DNA from: Burkholderia puraquae
GTDB taxonomy: Bacteria; Pseudomonadota; Gammaproteobacteria; Burkholderiales; Burkholderiaceae
Assembly: GCF_002099195.1 (NCBI RefSeq)
Contig: NZ_NBYX01000019.1
Location: 1 to 64,000 of the forward strand
Length of the DNA: 64,000 bases
Direction: 5' to 3'
This document shows positions 46,535-54,928 of this stretch, piece after piece. A program made the translations under genes and the position numbers. The first letter of the stretch is position 1. Every line of letters starts with the position of its first letter. Under the pieces are notes generated by a model, which searched no databases, was not told where the DNA came from, and saw only the letters and a list, made by a program, of their open reading frames with translations.

Positions 46535-46820
46535 GGCGAGGCTCCTGTTAACAAGACGGGCGACGGCCGTTCGGGGCCGCATGCCGCGGGAATCGGAGGA
46601 ATCGGTGCGCGCTTGCCGGCGTGGCGCGGGAAAAGAACGAGGGACTGCGGAACGACGGACTGCGAAGAGCGATGGACAGCGAAGAGCGGGGGTACTGCGG
46701 AGAACGACGGACGACGAAGAGCGGGGACGACTTCGGTGCTTCAGTGCTTCAGTGCTTCAGTGCGGCGGGCGCGGGCCGCGCGAGGCGGCCCGCGCCCGGA
46801 CCTTGCGGCCGGGTGGGGCG
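46535..46820. repeat. Repeat-rich spacer between yifB and ubiK
   Basis: Holds imperfect direct repeats built on CTGCGGAACGACGGAC and GCGAAGAGCG (46644-46725), then TGCTTCAG repeated exactly three times (46737-46760), then a perfect 14-bp stem (46766-46779 with 46785-46798) that may end the ubiK transcript. No gene. Confidence 0.7.
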
Positions 46821-47072
46821 TCAGGCTTGCGGCGCGGCGAGCTTTTGCTCGAGTTCCGCGACGCGTTTCTCGAGTTCCTCGAGGCGCACGCGGGTGCGGG
46901 CGAGCACCTGTGCCTGCGTGTCGAATTCCTCGCGCGTGACGAGATCGAGTTTCGAGAAGCCTTGCGACAGCATGGCCTTCACGTTGCGCTCGACGTCCTT
47001 GGCCGGCGAGTTTTTCAGCAGATCGCTGACGCGCGACTGCAGATCGTTGAAAACGTCGCTGGGTTGCTTCAT
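46821..47072 (-). CDS. ubiK: Ubiquinone biosynthesis accessory factor (BMFP / YqiC family)
   Basis: 83 residues. The pattern DVFNDLQSRVSDLLKNSPAKDVERNVKAMLSQGFSKLDLVTREEFDTQAQVLARTR and a coiled-coil LEELEKRVAELEQKL identify UbiK/YqiC, a small trimeric membrane-associated protein that assists aerobic ubiquinone synthesis. ATG 47072 is the methionine that starts the conserved region. An NtrC-like palindrome lies 16 bases upstream of it. Confidence 0.92.
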   Translation of the reverse strand: MKQPSDVFNDLQSRVSDLLKNSPAKDVERNVKAMLSQGFSKLDLVTREEFDTQAQVLARTRVRLEELEKRVAELEQKLAAPQA

Positions 47073-47087
47073 GTGATTCCCCTTCCT

Positions 47088-47104
47088 TGCACAAAAAATG
47101 TGCA
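47088..47104. promoter_or_regulatory. Probable NtrC-binding site
   Basis: TGCACA AAAAA TGTGCA: perfect six-base arms with a five-base spacer, the geometry and most bases of the NtrC consensus (TGCACC-N5-GGTGCA). It is about 250 bases upstream of the glnK sigma-54 promoter and just upstream of ubiK on the other strand. Confidence 0.55.
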
Positions 47105-47351
47105 TCTTCAGTTGCGTACGTGCCCATGATGCACGCATGACCGGAAATGGTGCGCCCGGAGCGCGAATTCCGGGCATGGCGCCCGCATGGGTGAATGCCC
47201 CGGCGATCCGGGACGTGCGTGCACTCTAGCAACGATCCTTTCGCCGCGCCAGCAAACCGGGCCACGTTGGCCGTTCGGCCGGGCTTCCGCACCTTACATC
47301 ACGGGATGCGACCCCGTGACGAAGCCCTTTGAAACGGTGCGTGAACCGACA

Positions 47352-47367
47352 TGGCATGCGAGTTGCT
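47352..47367 (+). promoter_or_regulatory. Sigma-54 promoter of glnK-amtB
   Basis: TGGCATGCGAGTTGCT: GG (47353-47354) and GC (47365-47366) ten bases apart, a near-consensus -24/-12 element about 60 bases before glnK. It fits nitrogen control of glnK-amtB through NtrC. Confidence 0.8.
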
Positions 47368-47427
47368 GAGAAGAGTCCGTTACAACATTCCAACCAATTC
47401 GACGGGACAACCCAGCGAGAGGACTTC

Positions 47428-47766
47428 ATGAAACTCATTACCGCAATCATCAAGCCGTTCAAGCTCGATGAGACGCGCGAGGCGCTGTCGGCGCTTGGCG
47501 TCTCGGGCATCACGGTGACGGAGGTGAAAGGGTTCGGGCGCCAGAAGGGGCACACCGAGCTGTACCGCGGCGCCGAATACGTGGTCGATTTCCTGCCGAA
47601 GATGAAGATCGAGGCAGCCGTGTCCGACGATCTCGTCGACCAGGCGGTCGAGGCGATCGAGCGGGCCGCGCGCACCGGCAAGATCGGCGACGGCAAGATC
47701 TTCGTCACGACGATCGAACAGGTCATCCGGATTCGCACCGGGGAGACAGGCGCAGACGCGCTGTAA
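47428..47766 (+). CDS. glnK: Nitrogen regulatory protein P-II
   Basis: 112 residues. It senses 2-oxoglutarate, ATP/ADP and nitrogen state, and blocks AmtB when nitrogen is ample. MKLITAIIKPFKLDE start, T-loop GHTELYRGAEY with uridylylation site Tyr51, and the C-loop GKIFVTTIEQVIRIRTGE are all typical. GAGAGGA lies seven bases before the ATG. Upstream sigma-54 promoter; amtB follows after 37 bases. Confidence 0.97.
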   Translation: MKLITAIIKPFKLDETREALSALGVSGITVTEVKGFGRQKGHTELYRGAEYVVDFLPKMKIEAAVSDDLVDQAVEAIERAARTGKIGDGKIFVTTIEQVIRIRTGETGADAL

Positions 47767-47803
47767 CAGAACAGACAAGACAAGCGAAAAGAGGAAACCC
47801 AAG

Positions 47804-49321
47804 ATGCGCAAACTTCTGATGTCCCTGCTGATGGCCGGCTCGCTGATCGCGGCCGGCGTCGGCTCCGCGCTCGCCGACGACGCGGCGTCCGCCGCGGCTG
47901 CGTCCGCACCTGCTGCCGCCACGGCTTCCGACGCATCGGCCGCCGCCGCTCCGGCCGCTTCGGCGCCGGCAGCAACCGATGCATCCGCCACGGCCGCTGC
48001 CGCCGCACCGGCCTCGGGCGCCGCCGACGCATCGGCAGCCGCTGCCGCGTCCGCGCCGGCTGCCCCGGCTGCGCCGACCGCCCCGTTCTCGGTCGATTCG
48101 TCGAAGATCAGCGCGGGCGACACCGCGTGGATGCTGACGTCCACCGCGCTCGTGCTGTTCATGACGATCCCCGGCCTCGCGCTGTTCTACGCGGGCATGG
48201 TCCGCAAGAAGAACGTGCTCGCAACCGTGATGCAGAGCTTCGCGATCACCGCGGTGATCACGGTGCTGTGGACGGTGGTCGGCTACAGCCTCGCGTTCAC
48301 GCCGGGCAACGGCTTCATCGGCGGCCTGTCGCGCGCGTTCCTGCACGGCATGAACTACATCAAGGGCGACAAGGCGACGACGCTGACCGTCAGCCACCTC
48401 GCGACGACGATTCCGGAATCGGTCTACTTCGTCTACCAGATGACGTTCGCGATCATCACGCCGGCGCTGATCTGCGGCGCGTTCGCCGACCGGATGAAGT
48501 TCTCGGCGATGCTCGTGTTCATGACGCTCTGGTCGCTGATCGTCTACGTGCCGATCGCGCACATGGTGTGGGAACCGACCGGCTGGCTGTCGGCTGACGG
48601 CGTGCTCGACTTCGCGGGCGGCACGGTCGTGCACATCAACGCCGGTATCGCGGGCCTCGTGTCGTGCCTCGTGCTCGGCAAGCGCGTCGGCTACGGCCGT
48701 GAATCGATGGCACCGCACAACCTCGTGCTGACGATGATCGGCGGCTCGATGCTGTGGGTCGGCTGGTTCGGCTTCAACGCAGGCTCTGCGGTCGCGGCCG
48801 ACGGTCGTGCCGGCTTCGCGATGCTGACGACGCAGGTCGCGACGGCCTGCGCGGCGCTCGGCTGGATGTTTGCCGAATGGATCGCGAAGGGCAAGCCTTC
48901 GGTGCTCGGCATCGTGTCGGGCGCGGTCGCGGGTCTGGTGGCGATCACGCCGGCAGCCGGCTTCGTCGGCGTGGCAGGCGCGCTCGTGATCGGTATCGCG
49001 GCGGGCGTCGTGTGCTTCTGGTCGGCGACGTGGCTCAAGTCGAAGCTCGGCTACGACGATTCGCTCGACGCGTTCGGCGTGCACGGCATTGGCGGGATTC
49101 TCGGCGCACTGCTGACCGGCGTATTCGCGGTCAAGGATATCGGCGGCGCCGACGGCAGCCTGCTGCTGCAGGCCAAGGGCGTGCTGATCACGCTGGTCTA
49201 CAGCGGCGTGCTGAGCTTCGTGCTGCTGAAGCTGATCGATCTGACGATGGGCCTGCGCGTGACCGAAGAGGAAGAGCGCGAAGGTCTCGACGTGATCCTG
49301 CACGGGGAGCATGTCGAATAA
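47804..49321 (+). CDS. amtB: Ammonium transporter
   Basis: 505 residues. Signal peptide to about residue 24 (GSALA). Residues 25-95 are an unusual Ala/Ser/Pro stretch without other structure. From residue 105 the usual 11-helix transporter follows (AWMLTSTALVLFMTIPGLALFYAGMVR ... SHLATTIPESVYFVYQMTFAIITPALICGAFADR ... FGVHGIGGILGALLTGVFA with the twin His). Ends with a cytoplasmic tail for GlnK contact. A terminator follows at 49389. Confidence 0.96.
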   Translation: MRKLLMSLLMAGSLIAAGVGSALADDAASAAAASAPAAATASDASAAAAPAASAPAATDASATAAAAAPASGAADASAAAAASAPAAPAAPTAPFSVDSSKISAGDTAWMLTSTALVLFMTIPGLALFYAGMVRKKNVLATVMQSFAITAVITVLWTVVGYSLAFTPGNGFIGGLSRAFLHGMNYIKGDKATTLTVSHLATTIPESVYFVYQMTFAIITPALICGAFADRMKFSAMLVFMTLWSLIVYVPIAHMVWEPTGWLSADGVLDFAGGTVVHINAGIAGLVSCLVLGKRVGYGRESMAPHNLVLTMIGGSMLWVGWFGFNAGSAVAADGRAGFAMLTTQVATACAALGWMFAEWIAKGKPSVLGIVSGAVAGLVAITPAAGFVGVAGALVIGIAAGVVCFWSATWLKSKLGYDDSLDAFGVHGIGGILGALLTGVFAVKDIGGADGSLLLQAKGVLITLVYSGVLSFVLLKLIDLTMGLRVTEEEEREGLDVILHGEHVE

Positions 49322-49388
49322 GTCACAAGGATGACCGGCGGGCCGCCGCGAAGACGGCGCCCGCCACCGAATGAGCGCAGCGACTTCG

Positions 49389-49414
49389 GCCCGCCCACCC
49401 GGCGGGCTTTTTTT
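49389..49414 (+). terminator. Rho-independent terminator after amtB
   Basis: GCCCGCC, five-base loop, GGCGGGC, then seven T. Confidence 0.9.
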
Positions 49415-49565
49415 CTTCTGTCACGCGCTGCCGTAGCGGATAACCCTTCACTCTATCGGGTCAATAGCCGAAAACTTCCTCCATATCCTTGTGAAGCCGG
49501 GAACAATCCCCAAATGGGCAGGGCAATTGCTCTACAATCTTCATTCTCCCGCTCGCGAGTGATTC

Positions 49566-50855
49566 ATGGTTCCCCACCTCGTTACCGCGTTGAACGGTCC
49601 GCTGCTCGAACTCGAGCAGAAGATCCTCGACGCGACGCCTGCGATCGAACGCTGGTTCAGGCTCGAATGGCAGGAACATACCCCGCCGTTCTATTGTTCG
49701 GTGGACCTGCGCAACGCCGGCTTCAAGCTGGCCCCCGTCGACGCGAACCTGTTTCCCGGCGCGTTCAACAACCTGCCGTCCGAAGTGCTGCCGCTCGCCG
49801 TGCAGGCCGCGATGGCCGCGATCGAGAAGATCTGCCCGGACGCGAAGAACCTGCTCGTAATTCCCGAGCTGCCGACCCGCAACGCGTTCTACCTCGAAAA
49901 CGTCGCACGCCTCGCGACGATCATGCGCCAGGCCGGCCTGAACGTGCGCTTCGGCTCGCTTGACCCGAGCATCACCGACATGACGCCGATCACGCTGGCC
50001 GACGGCCAGAAGATCGTGCTCGAACCGCTCGAGCGTTCGCAGCGCCGCCTCGGCCTGAAGAATTTCGACCCGTGCTCGATCCTGCTGAACAACGACCTGT
50101 CGGCCGGCATCCCGGCCGTGCTGGAAAACCTGCACGAGCAATACCTGCTGCCGCCGCTGCATGCGGGCTGGGCCGTGCGCCGCAAGTCGACGCACTTTTC
50201 CTGCTACGACGACGTCGCGAAGAAGTTCGCGAAGATGGTCGGTGTCGATCCGTGGATGGTGAATCCGTATTTCGCGCACGTGGAAGGGGTCGACTGGCAG
50301 GCGCATGAAGGGGAGCAGGCGCTCGCCGATGCGATCGACGGCGTGCTGAAGAAGATCGCGCGCAAGTATCGCGAATACGGGATCAGCGAGAAGCCGTACG
50401 TCGTCGTGAAGGCCGACGCGGGCACCGCCGGTCGCGGCGTGATGACCGTGCACGACGCGGCCGAGATCGGCCGCATGTCGAAAGCCGAGCGCGCGCAGAT
50501 GGCCGAGTCGAAGGCCGGCCTCGCGGTGCGCGACGTGATCGTGCAGGAAGGTGTCTACACGTTCGAGCGCGTCGGCGACGAAGTCGCGGAGCCCGTCGTG
50601 TACATGATCGACCGCTACGTGGTCGGCGGCTTCTACCGCACGCACGCCGGCCGCGAGCGCGACCAGAACCTGAACGCGCCCGGCATGCACTACGTGCCGC
50701 TCGGCTTCGAGCACACCGCGCTGCCGGATGCCGGCGCCAAGCCGGGTGCCGCGCCGCCGAACCGTTTCTACATGTACGGCGTCGTCGCGCGGCTGTCGCT
50801 GATCGCGTCGTCGATCGAACTGGAAAAGACCGACCCCGAAGCCATCCAGGTGTAA
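49566..50855 (+). CDS. gshA: Glutamate--cysteine ligase, proteobacterial type
   Basis: 429 residues. It makes gamma-glutamylcysteine, the first step of glutathione synthesis. It belongs to the ATP-grasp-like GshA family found in beta-proteobacteria and unrelated in sequence to E. coli GshA (segments VVKADAGTAGRGVMTV, LLNNDLSAGIP, RRKSTHFSCYDDVAKKFA). TACAAT at 49533-49538 is a possible -10. gshB begins 26 bases downstream. Confidence 0.94.
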   Translation: MVPHLVTALNGPLLELEQKILDATPAIERWFRLEWQEHTPPFYCSVDLRNAGFKLAPVDANLFPGAFNNLPSEVLPLAVQAAMAAIEKICPDAKNLLVIPELPTRNAFYLENVARLATIMRQAGLNVRFGSLDPSITDMTPITLADGQKIVLEPLERSQRRLGLKNFDPCSILLNNDLSAGIPAVLENLHEQYLLPPLHAGWAVRRKSTHFSCYDDVAKKFAKMVGVDPWMVNPYFAHVEGVDWQAHEGEQALADAIDGVLKKIARKYREYGISEKPYVVVKADAGTAGRGVMTVHDAAEIGRMSKAERAQMAESKAGLAVRDVIVQEGVYTFERVGDEVAEPVVYMIDRYVVGGFYRTHAGRERDQNLNAPGMHYVPLGFEHTALPDAGAKPGAAPPNRFYMYGVVARLSLIASSIELEKTDPEAIQV

Positions 50856-50881
50856 CGGATATTCGCTACGTACAGGACCTC

Positions 50882-51838
50882 ATGGACATTCTCTTTATCG
50901 CCGACCCGCTCGAGCGCTTCAAGATCTACAAGGATTCGACCTACGCGATGATGGCCGAGGCGGCACGGCGCGGGCATGCGGTGTACGCGTGCGAGCCGAA
51001 CCAGCTCGCCTGGACGGGCTCGGGCGTCGAGGCGGACGTGCAGCGCGTGACGATCGTCGGCGACACGGCCGACCTGCATCGCCGTCCGTGGTACGAGGCG
51101 GCCGCGCACGAGTCGCGTCAGCTGACGTCGTTCGGCGCGGTGCTGATGCGCAAGGATCCGCCGTTCGACATGGAGTACGTGACGGCCACCTGGATGCTCG
51201 AGCTTGCCGAACGCGCAGGCGCACGCGTGTTCAACAAGCCTCAGTCGATCCGCGATCACTCGGAGAAGCTCGCGATCGGCGAGTTTCCGCAATTCGTCGC
51301 ACCGACGCTCGTCACGCGCGACGCCGCGCGCCTGCGGGCGTTCCATGCCGAGCATGGCGACGTGATCGTGAAGCCGCTCGACGGCATGGGCGGGATGGGC
51401 GTGTTCCGCGTGAAGGCCGACGGCATGAATCTTGGCGCGATCATCGAGATGCTGGGCCATGACGGCACGCGCTCGTTGATGATCCAGAAGTTCATTCCCG
51501 AGATCAAGGCCGGCGACAAGCGCATCCTGCTGATCGGCGGCGAGCCGGTGCCGTATTCGCTTGCCCGGATTCCGCAGGGCAGCGAGGTGCGCGGCAATCT
51601 CGCGGCGGGCGGGCTCGGTGTCGCGCAGCCGCTGACCGCGCGCGATCGCGAGATCGCCGAAACGCTTGGGCCCGTGCTCGCGGCGCGCGGGTTGCTGCTG
51701 GTCGGTCTCGATGCGATCGGCGACTGGCTGACCGAGGTGAACGTCACGAGCCCGACGTGCTTCCGCGAGATCATGGAGCAGACGGGCTTCGACGTCGCCG
51801 CAATGTTCATCGACGCGCTGGAGCGTGCGGCCGGATAG
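50882..51838 (+). CDS. gshB: Glutathione synthetase
   Basis: 318 residues. ATP-grasp enzyme that adds glycine to gamma-glutamylcysteine. Motifs: VLMRKDPPFDMEY, VFNKPQSIRDHSEKL, DVIVKPLDGMGGMGVF (ATP loop) and WLTEVNVTSPTCFREI. AGGA sits before the ATG. With gshA it makes a two-gene glutathione unit. Confidence 0.97.
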   Translation: MDILFIADPLERFKIYKDSTYAMMAEAARRGHAVYACEPNQLAWTGSGVEADVQRVTIVGDTADLHRRPWYEAAAHESRQLTSFGAVLMRKDPPFDMEYVTATWMLELAERAGARVFNKPQSIRDHSEKLAIGEFPQFVAPTLVTRDAARLRAFHAEHGDVIVKPLDGMGGMGVFRVKADGMNLGAIIEMLGHDGTRSLMIQKFIPEIKAGDKRILLIGGEPVPYSLARIPQGSEVRGNLAAGGLGVAQPLTARDREIAETLGPVLAARGLLLVGLDAIGDWLTEVNVTSPTCFREIMEQTGFDVAAMFIDALERAAG

Positions 51839-52068
51839 GCCGTCTCCTGTGCAACCCCGGCGGCGGCCGCGCAGGCCCCCCGTCGCCGGAGCAGCTCGAC
51901 CGGCCTGCTACAATGCCCGCTTGCCCGGTGCCGCGCTCGCGCACCGAAGGCCCGGCGGTCGGGCCGAAACTGTTGCAAGGCTGAACATGGAACGTTTCCC
52001 ACACTCGCTACGCTCATTGCCCCGCCGCGGGGTGTTGGCCCGCCAGGGGCGGCCGGGAGCGATCTGAC
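51839..52068. other. Intergenic region before the PTS genes
   Basis: 230 bases; TACAAT at 51909-51914 is a plausible -10 for the PTS transcript, about 155 bases before the EIIA gene. Nothing else is evident. Confidence 0.4.
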
Positions 52069-52539
52069 ATGGCCGGGATTCTGATCATCGCGCACGCCCC
52101 GCTCGCCACCGCGCTGCGGGATTGCATCGCGCACATCTACGGCGGCGTGCCCGCACGCATCGGCTGTATCGACGTGACGGCGGACAGCGATCCGACCCAG
52201 GTGATGGCGTTCGCGCACGCGGAGCTCGCGCGGCTCAAGGAAGAGAACGGCCTGATCGTGCTGACCGACATGTACGGTGCGACGCCCGCGAACATCGCGG
52301 GCCAGCTCGCGAAGATCGACAACGTGCGCGTGCTCGCGGGCGTGAACCTGCCGATGCTCGTGCGGGCCGTCTGCTACCGCACCGTGCCGCTCGACAAGCT
52401 GGTCGACAAGGCGCTGTCCGGCGGTGCGAAGGGCGTCCATGAGGTGTCGGCCGGTACGCCGCCGCCGCCGACGGAAACCGGCTGCGGCCAGTGCGCGCCG
52501 ATTCCGCCCGAACCGCAACCGCGCACCGAGTCGCACTGA
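52069..52539 (+). CDS. PTS EIIA component, mannose family
   Basis: 156 residues. Active-site His9 in GILIIAHAPLATAL, and TDMYGATPANIA marks the mannose-type EIIA fold. The last 30 residues are an extra Pro-rich tail holding two cysteines (GCGQC). With HPr and EI, and no EIIB or EIIC here, it looks like a regulatory phosphorelay rather than a sugar importer. GGGAG precedes the ATG. Confidence 0.93.
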   Translation: MAGILIIAHAPLATALRDCIAHIYGGVPARIGCIDVTADSDPTQVMAFAHAELARLKEENGLIVLTDMYGATPANIAGQLAKIDNVRVLAGVNLPMLVRAVCYRTVPLDKLVDKALSGGAKGVHEVSAGTPPPPTETGCGQCAPIPPEPQPRTESH

Positions 52540-52612
52540 TTTCCCGTTTTCCGTTTTAGACAGCACCGCCGGCGCGCGCCGCCGGCGGCCCCGACCGACC
52601 CGACCGAGAATC

Positions 52613-52882
52613 ATGCTTCAACAAGAAACCACCATCGTCAATAAATTGGGGCTCCATGCGCGCGCATCGGCCAAGCTCACGCAACTGGCCGGCAACTTCC
52701 AGTCGGAAGTCTGGATGACGCGCAACGGGCGCAAGATCAATGCGAAGAGCATCATGGGCGTGATGATGCTGGCGGCGGGCATCGGCAGCACCGTGACGAT
52801 CGAGACCGAAGGGGTGGACGAGCGGGAAGCGATGGACGCGCTGCTGAAGCTGATCGCGGACAAGTTCGGCGAAGGGCAGTGA
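52613..52882 (+). CDS. ptsH: Phosphocarrier protein HPr
   Basis: 89 residues. Phosphorylated His15 (NKLGLHARASAKL) and Ser46 (AKSIMGVMML) are both present. It passes phosphate from EI to EIIA. A regulatory Ser46 hints at control by HPr kinase, common in beta-proteobacteria. A terminator follows before ptsI. Confidence 0.96.
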   Translation: MLQQETTIVNKLGLHARASAKLTQLAGNFQSEVWMTRNGRKINAKSIMGVMMLAAGIGSTVTIETEGVDEREAMDALLKLIADKFGEGQ

Positions 52883-52915
52883 TCCTCGTGCGGGATCATT
52901 GTCGTTTCCAGTCAG

Positions 52916-52943
52916 AATGCCGCGGATTCCGCGGCATTTTTTT
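52916..52943 (+). terminator. Terminator between ptsH and ptsI
   Basis: AATGCCGCGG, loop ATT, CCGCGGCATT, then a T-run to 52943. It would reduce ptsI expression from the upstream promoter. Confidence 0.88.
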
Positions 52944-53010
52944 CGCCGGAAGCATTGATGCGGAATGCGCAATGCTGCGGTGCATGCAGTCAGCAGGGAG
53001 TCGCGGAATT

Positions 53011-53016
53011 TATAAT
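53011..53016 (+). promoter_or_regulatory. -10 element for ptsI
   Basis: Perfect TATAAT located after the ptsH terminator and 68 bases before the ptsI start; no good -35. Confidence 0.45.
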
Positions 53017-53083
53017 CGCTAACCGGGGTCATAAGCGCATCGCAGCAGTGTGCCGCGGCTTTACTTGTATAGAGGAGGTGCGC

Positions 53084-54856
53084 GTGTCCTTCACGCTGCA
53101 TGGCATTCCCGTCTCACGTGGTATCGCGATCGGGCGAGCGTACCTGATCGCGCCGGCGGCGCTCGACGTCGCCCATTACCTGATCGACGCAAACCAGATC
53201 GACGCCGAGGTCGAGCGCTTCCGCACGGCGCTCGATGTCGTGCATCACGAACTCGAAGCGCTGCGCGCCGACCTGACCGACGACACCCCGAGTGAAGTCG
53301 GCGCATTCATCGACGTCCACATGATGATCCTGAGCGACGAGATGCTCGTGCAGGAAACCATCGACCTGATCCGCACGCGCCGCTACAACGTCGAATGGGC
53401 GCTGACCGAGCAGCTCGGGCTGCTCACGCGCCACTTCGACGACATCGAGGACGAATACCTGCGCGAGCGCAAGGCCGACATCGAGCAGGTGGTCGAGCGC
53501 GTGCTGAAGGCGCTCGCCGGCGCGCCGTCCGCATCGCAGGCGCTCGACCGCGCGGCCGCGAACGGCACGAACGAGATGATCGTCGTCGCGCACGACATCG
53601 CGCCGGCCGACATGATGCAGTTCAAGTCGCAGTCGTTCCAGGCGTTCGTCACCGACCTCGGCGGGCGCACGTCGCACACGGCGATCGTCGCGCGCAGCCT
53701 CGGCATTCCGGCCGCGGTCGGCGTGCAGCACGCAAGCGCTTTGATCCGCCAGGACGACCTGATCATCGTCGACGGCGACCAGGGCATCGTGATCGTCGAT
53801 CCGGCGCCGATCGTCCTCGAGGAATATTCGTACCGGCAGTCCGAGAAGCTGCTGGAGCAACGCAAGCTGCAGCGCCTGAAGTTCTCGCCGACGCAAACGT
53901 TGTGCGGCACCAAGATCGATCTGTACGCGAACATCGAATTGCCCGACGACGCGAAGGCGGCCGTCGAGGCCGGCGCGGTCGGCGTCGGGCTGTTCCGTTC
54001 CGAGTTCCTGTTCATGCATCAGAAGGAGATGCCGGAAGAGGAGGAACAGTTCGCCGCGTACAAGCGGGCCGTCGAGTGGATGAAGGGCATGCCGGTGACG
54101 ATCCGCACGATCGACGTCGGCGCGGACAAGCCGCTCGAGGCGCTCGACGAAGGTTACGAGACGGCGCCGAACCCGGCGCTCGGGCTGCGCGCGATTCGCT
54201 GGAGCCTGTCCGAGCCGCAGATGTTCCTCACGCAGTTGCGTGCGATCCTGCGCGCGTCGGCGTTCGGCCAGGTGAAGATCCTGATCCCGATGCTTGCGCA
54301 CGCGCAGGAGATCGACCAGACGCTCGACCTGATCCGCGAGGCGAAGCGCCAGCTCGACGACGCGGGGCTCGCGTACGATCCGAACGTGCGCATCGGCGCG
54401 ATGATCGAGATCCCGGCCGCGGCGATCGCGCTGCCGCTGTTCCTGAAGCGGTTCGATTTCCTGTCGATCGGCACGAACGACCTGATCCAGTACACGCTCG
54501 CGATCGATCGCGCCGACAACGCGGTCGCGCACCTGTACGACCCGCTGCATCCGGCCGTGCTGCACCTGATCGCCTATACGTTGCGCGAAGCGAAGCGTGC
54601 GGGCGTGTCCGTGTCGGTGTGCGGGGAGATGGCCGGCGATCCGGCGCTCACACGCCTGTTGCTCGGGATGGGGCTCACCGAGTTCTCGATGCACCCGAGC
54701 CAACTGCTCGTCGTGAAGCAGGAGATCCTGCGCGCCCACCTGAAGGCGCTCGAAAAGCCGACGGCCGACGTGCTCGCCGCGTTCGAGCCGGAGGAAGTTC
54801 AGGCTGCGCTGCAGCGCCTGTCGGTCGCGGAGCCGCGCGCAGACGCCGCCGCTTGA
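53084..54856 (+). CDS. ptsI: Phosphoenolpyruvate--protein phosphotransferase (enzyme I)
   Basis: 590 residues from GTG 53084, with AGGAGG five bases upstream; the frame extends upstream to 52955 but that adds a non-homologous stretch. The phosphorylated residue is His198 (GGRTSHTAIVAR), and the PEP domain has VGLFRSEFLFM and SVCGEMAGDPALT with the catalytic Cys. It starts the phosphorelay to HPr and EIIA. Confidence 0.97.
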   Translation: MSFTLHGIPVSRGIAIGRAYLIAPAALDVAHYLIDANQIDAEVERFRTALDVVHHELEALRADLTDDTPSEVGAFIDVHMMILSDEMLVQETIDLIRTRRYNVEWALTEQLGLLTRHFDDIEDEYLRERKADIEQVVERVLKALAGAPSASQALDRAAANGTNEMIVVAHDIAPADMMQFKSQSFQAFVTDLGGRTSHTAIVARSLGIPAAVGVQHASALIRQDDLIIVDGDQGIVIVDPAPIVLEEYSYRQSEKLLEQRKLQRLKFSPTQTLCGTKIDLYANIELPDDAKAAVEAGAVGVGLFRSEFLFMHQKEMPEEEEQFAAYKRAVEWMKGMPVTIRTIDVGADKPLEALDEGYETAPNPALGLRAIRWSLSEPQMFLTQLRAILRASAFGQVKILIPMLAHAQEIDQTLDLIREAKRQLDDAGLAYDPNVRIGAMIEIPAAAIALPLFLKRFDFLSIGTNDLIQYTLAIDRADNAVAHLYDPLHPAVLHLIAYTLREAKRAGVSVSVCGEMAGDPALTRLLLGMGLTEFSMHPSQLLVVKQEILRAHLKALEKPTADVLAAFEPEEVQAALQRLSVAEPRADAAA

Positions 54857-54896
54857 CGCACCTGCGTCGCCGCTAAACGTAGCGAAGTGTCACCAC

Positions 54897-54918
54897 GCAT
54901 GCGCCCCCCGGCGCATGC
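54897..54918. terminator. Hairpin between convergent ptsI and moeB-like genes
   Basis: GCATGCGCC, loop CCCC, GGCGCATGC. No T-run; possible shared terminator. Confidence 0.35.
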
Positions 54919-54928
54919 CCGTCGCGCG

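Noticed and set aside
52955..53083. Longer N-terminus for enzyme I
   Set aside because: The extension has no family similarity, spans the TATAAT, and the GTG at 53084 has a near-perfect ribosome site.
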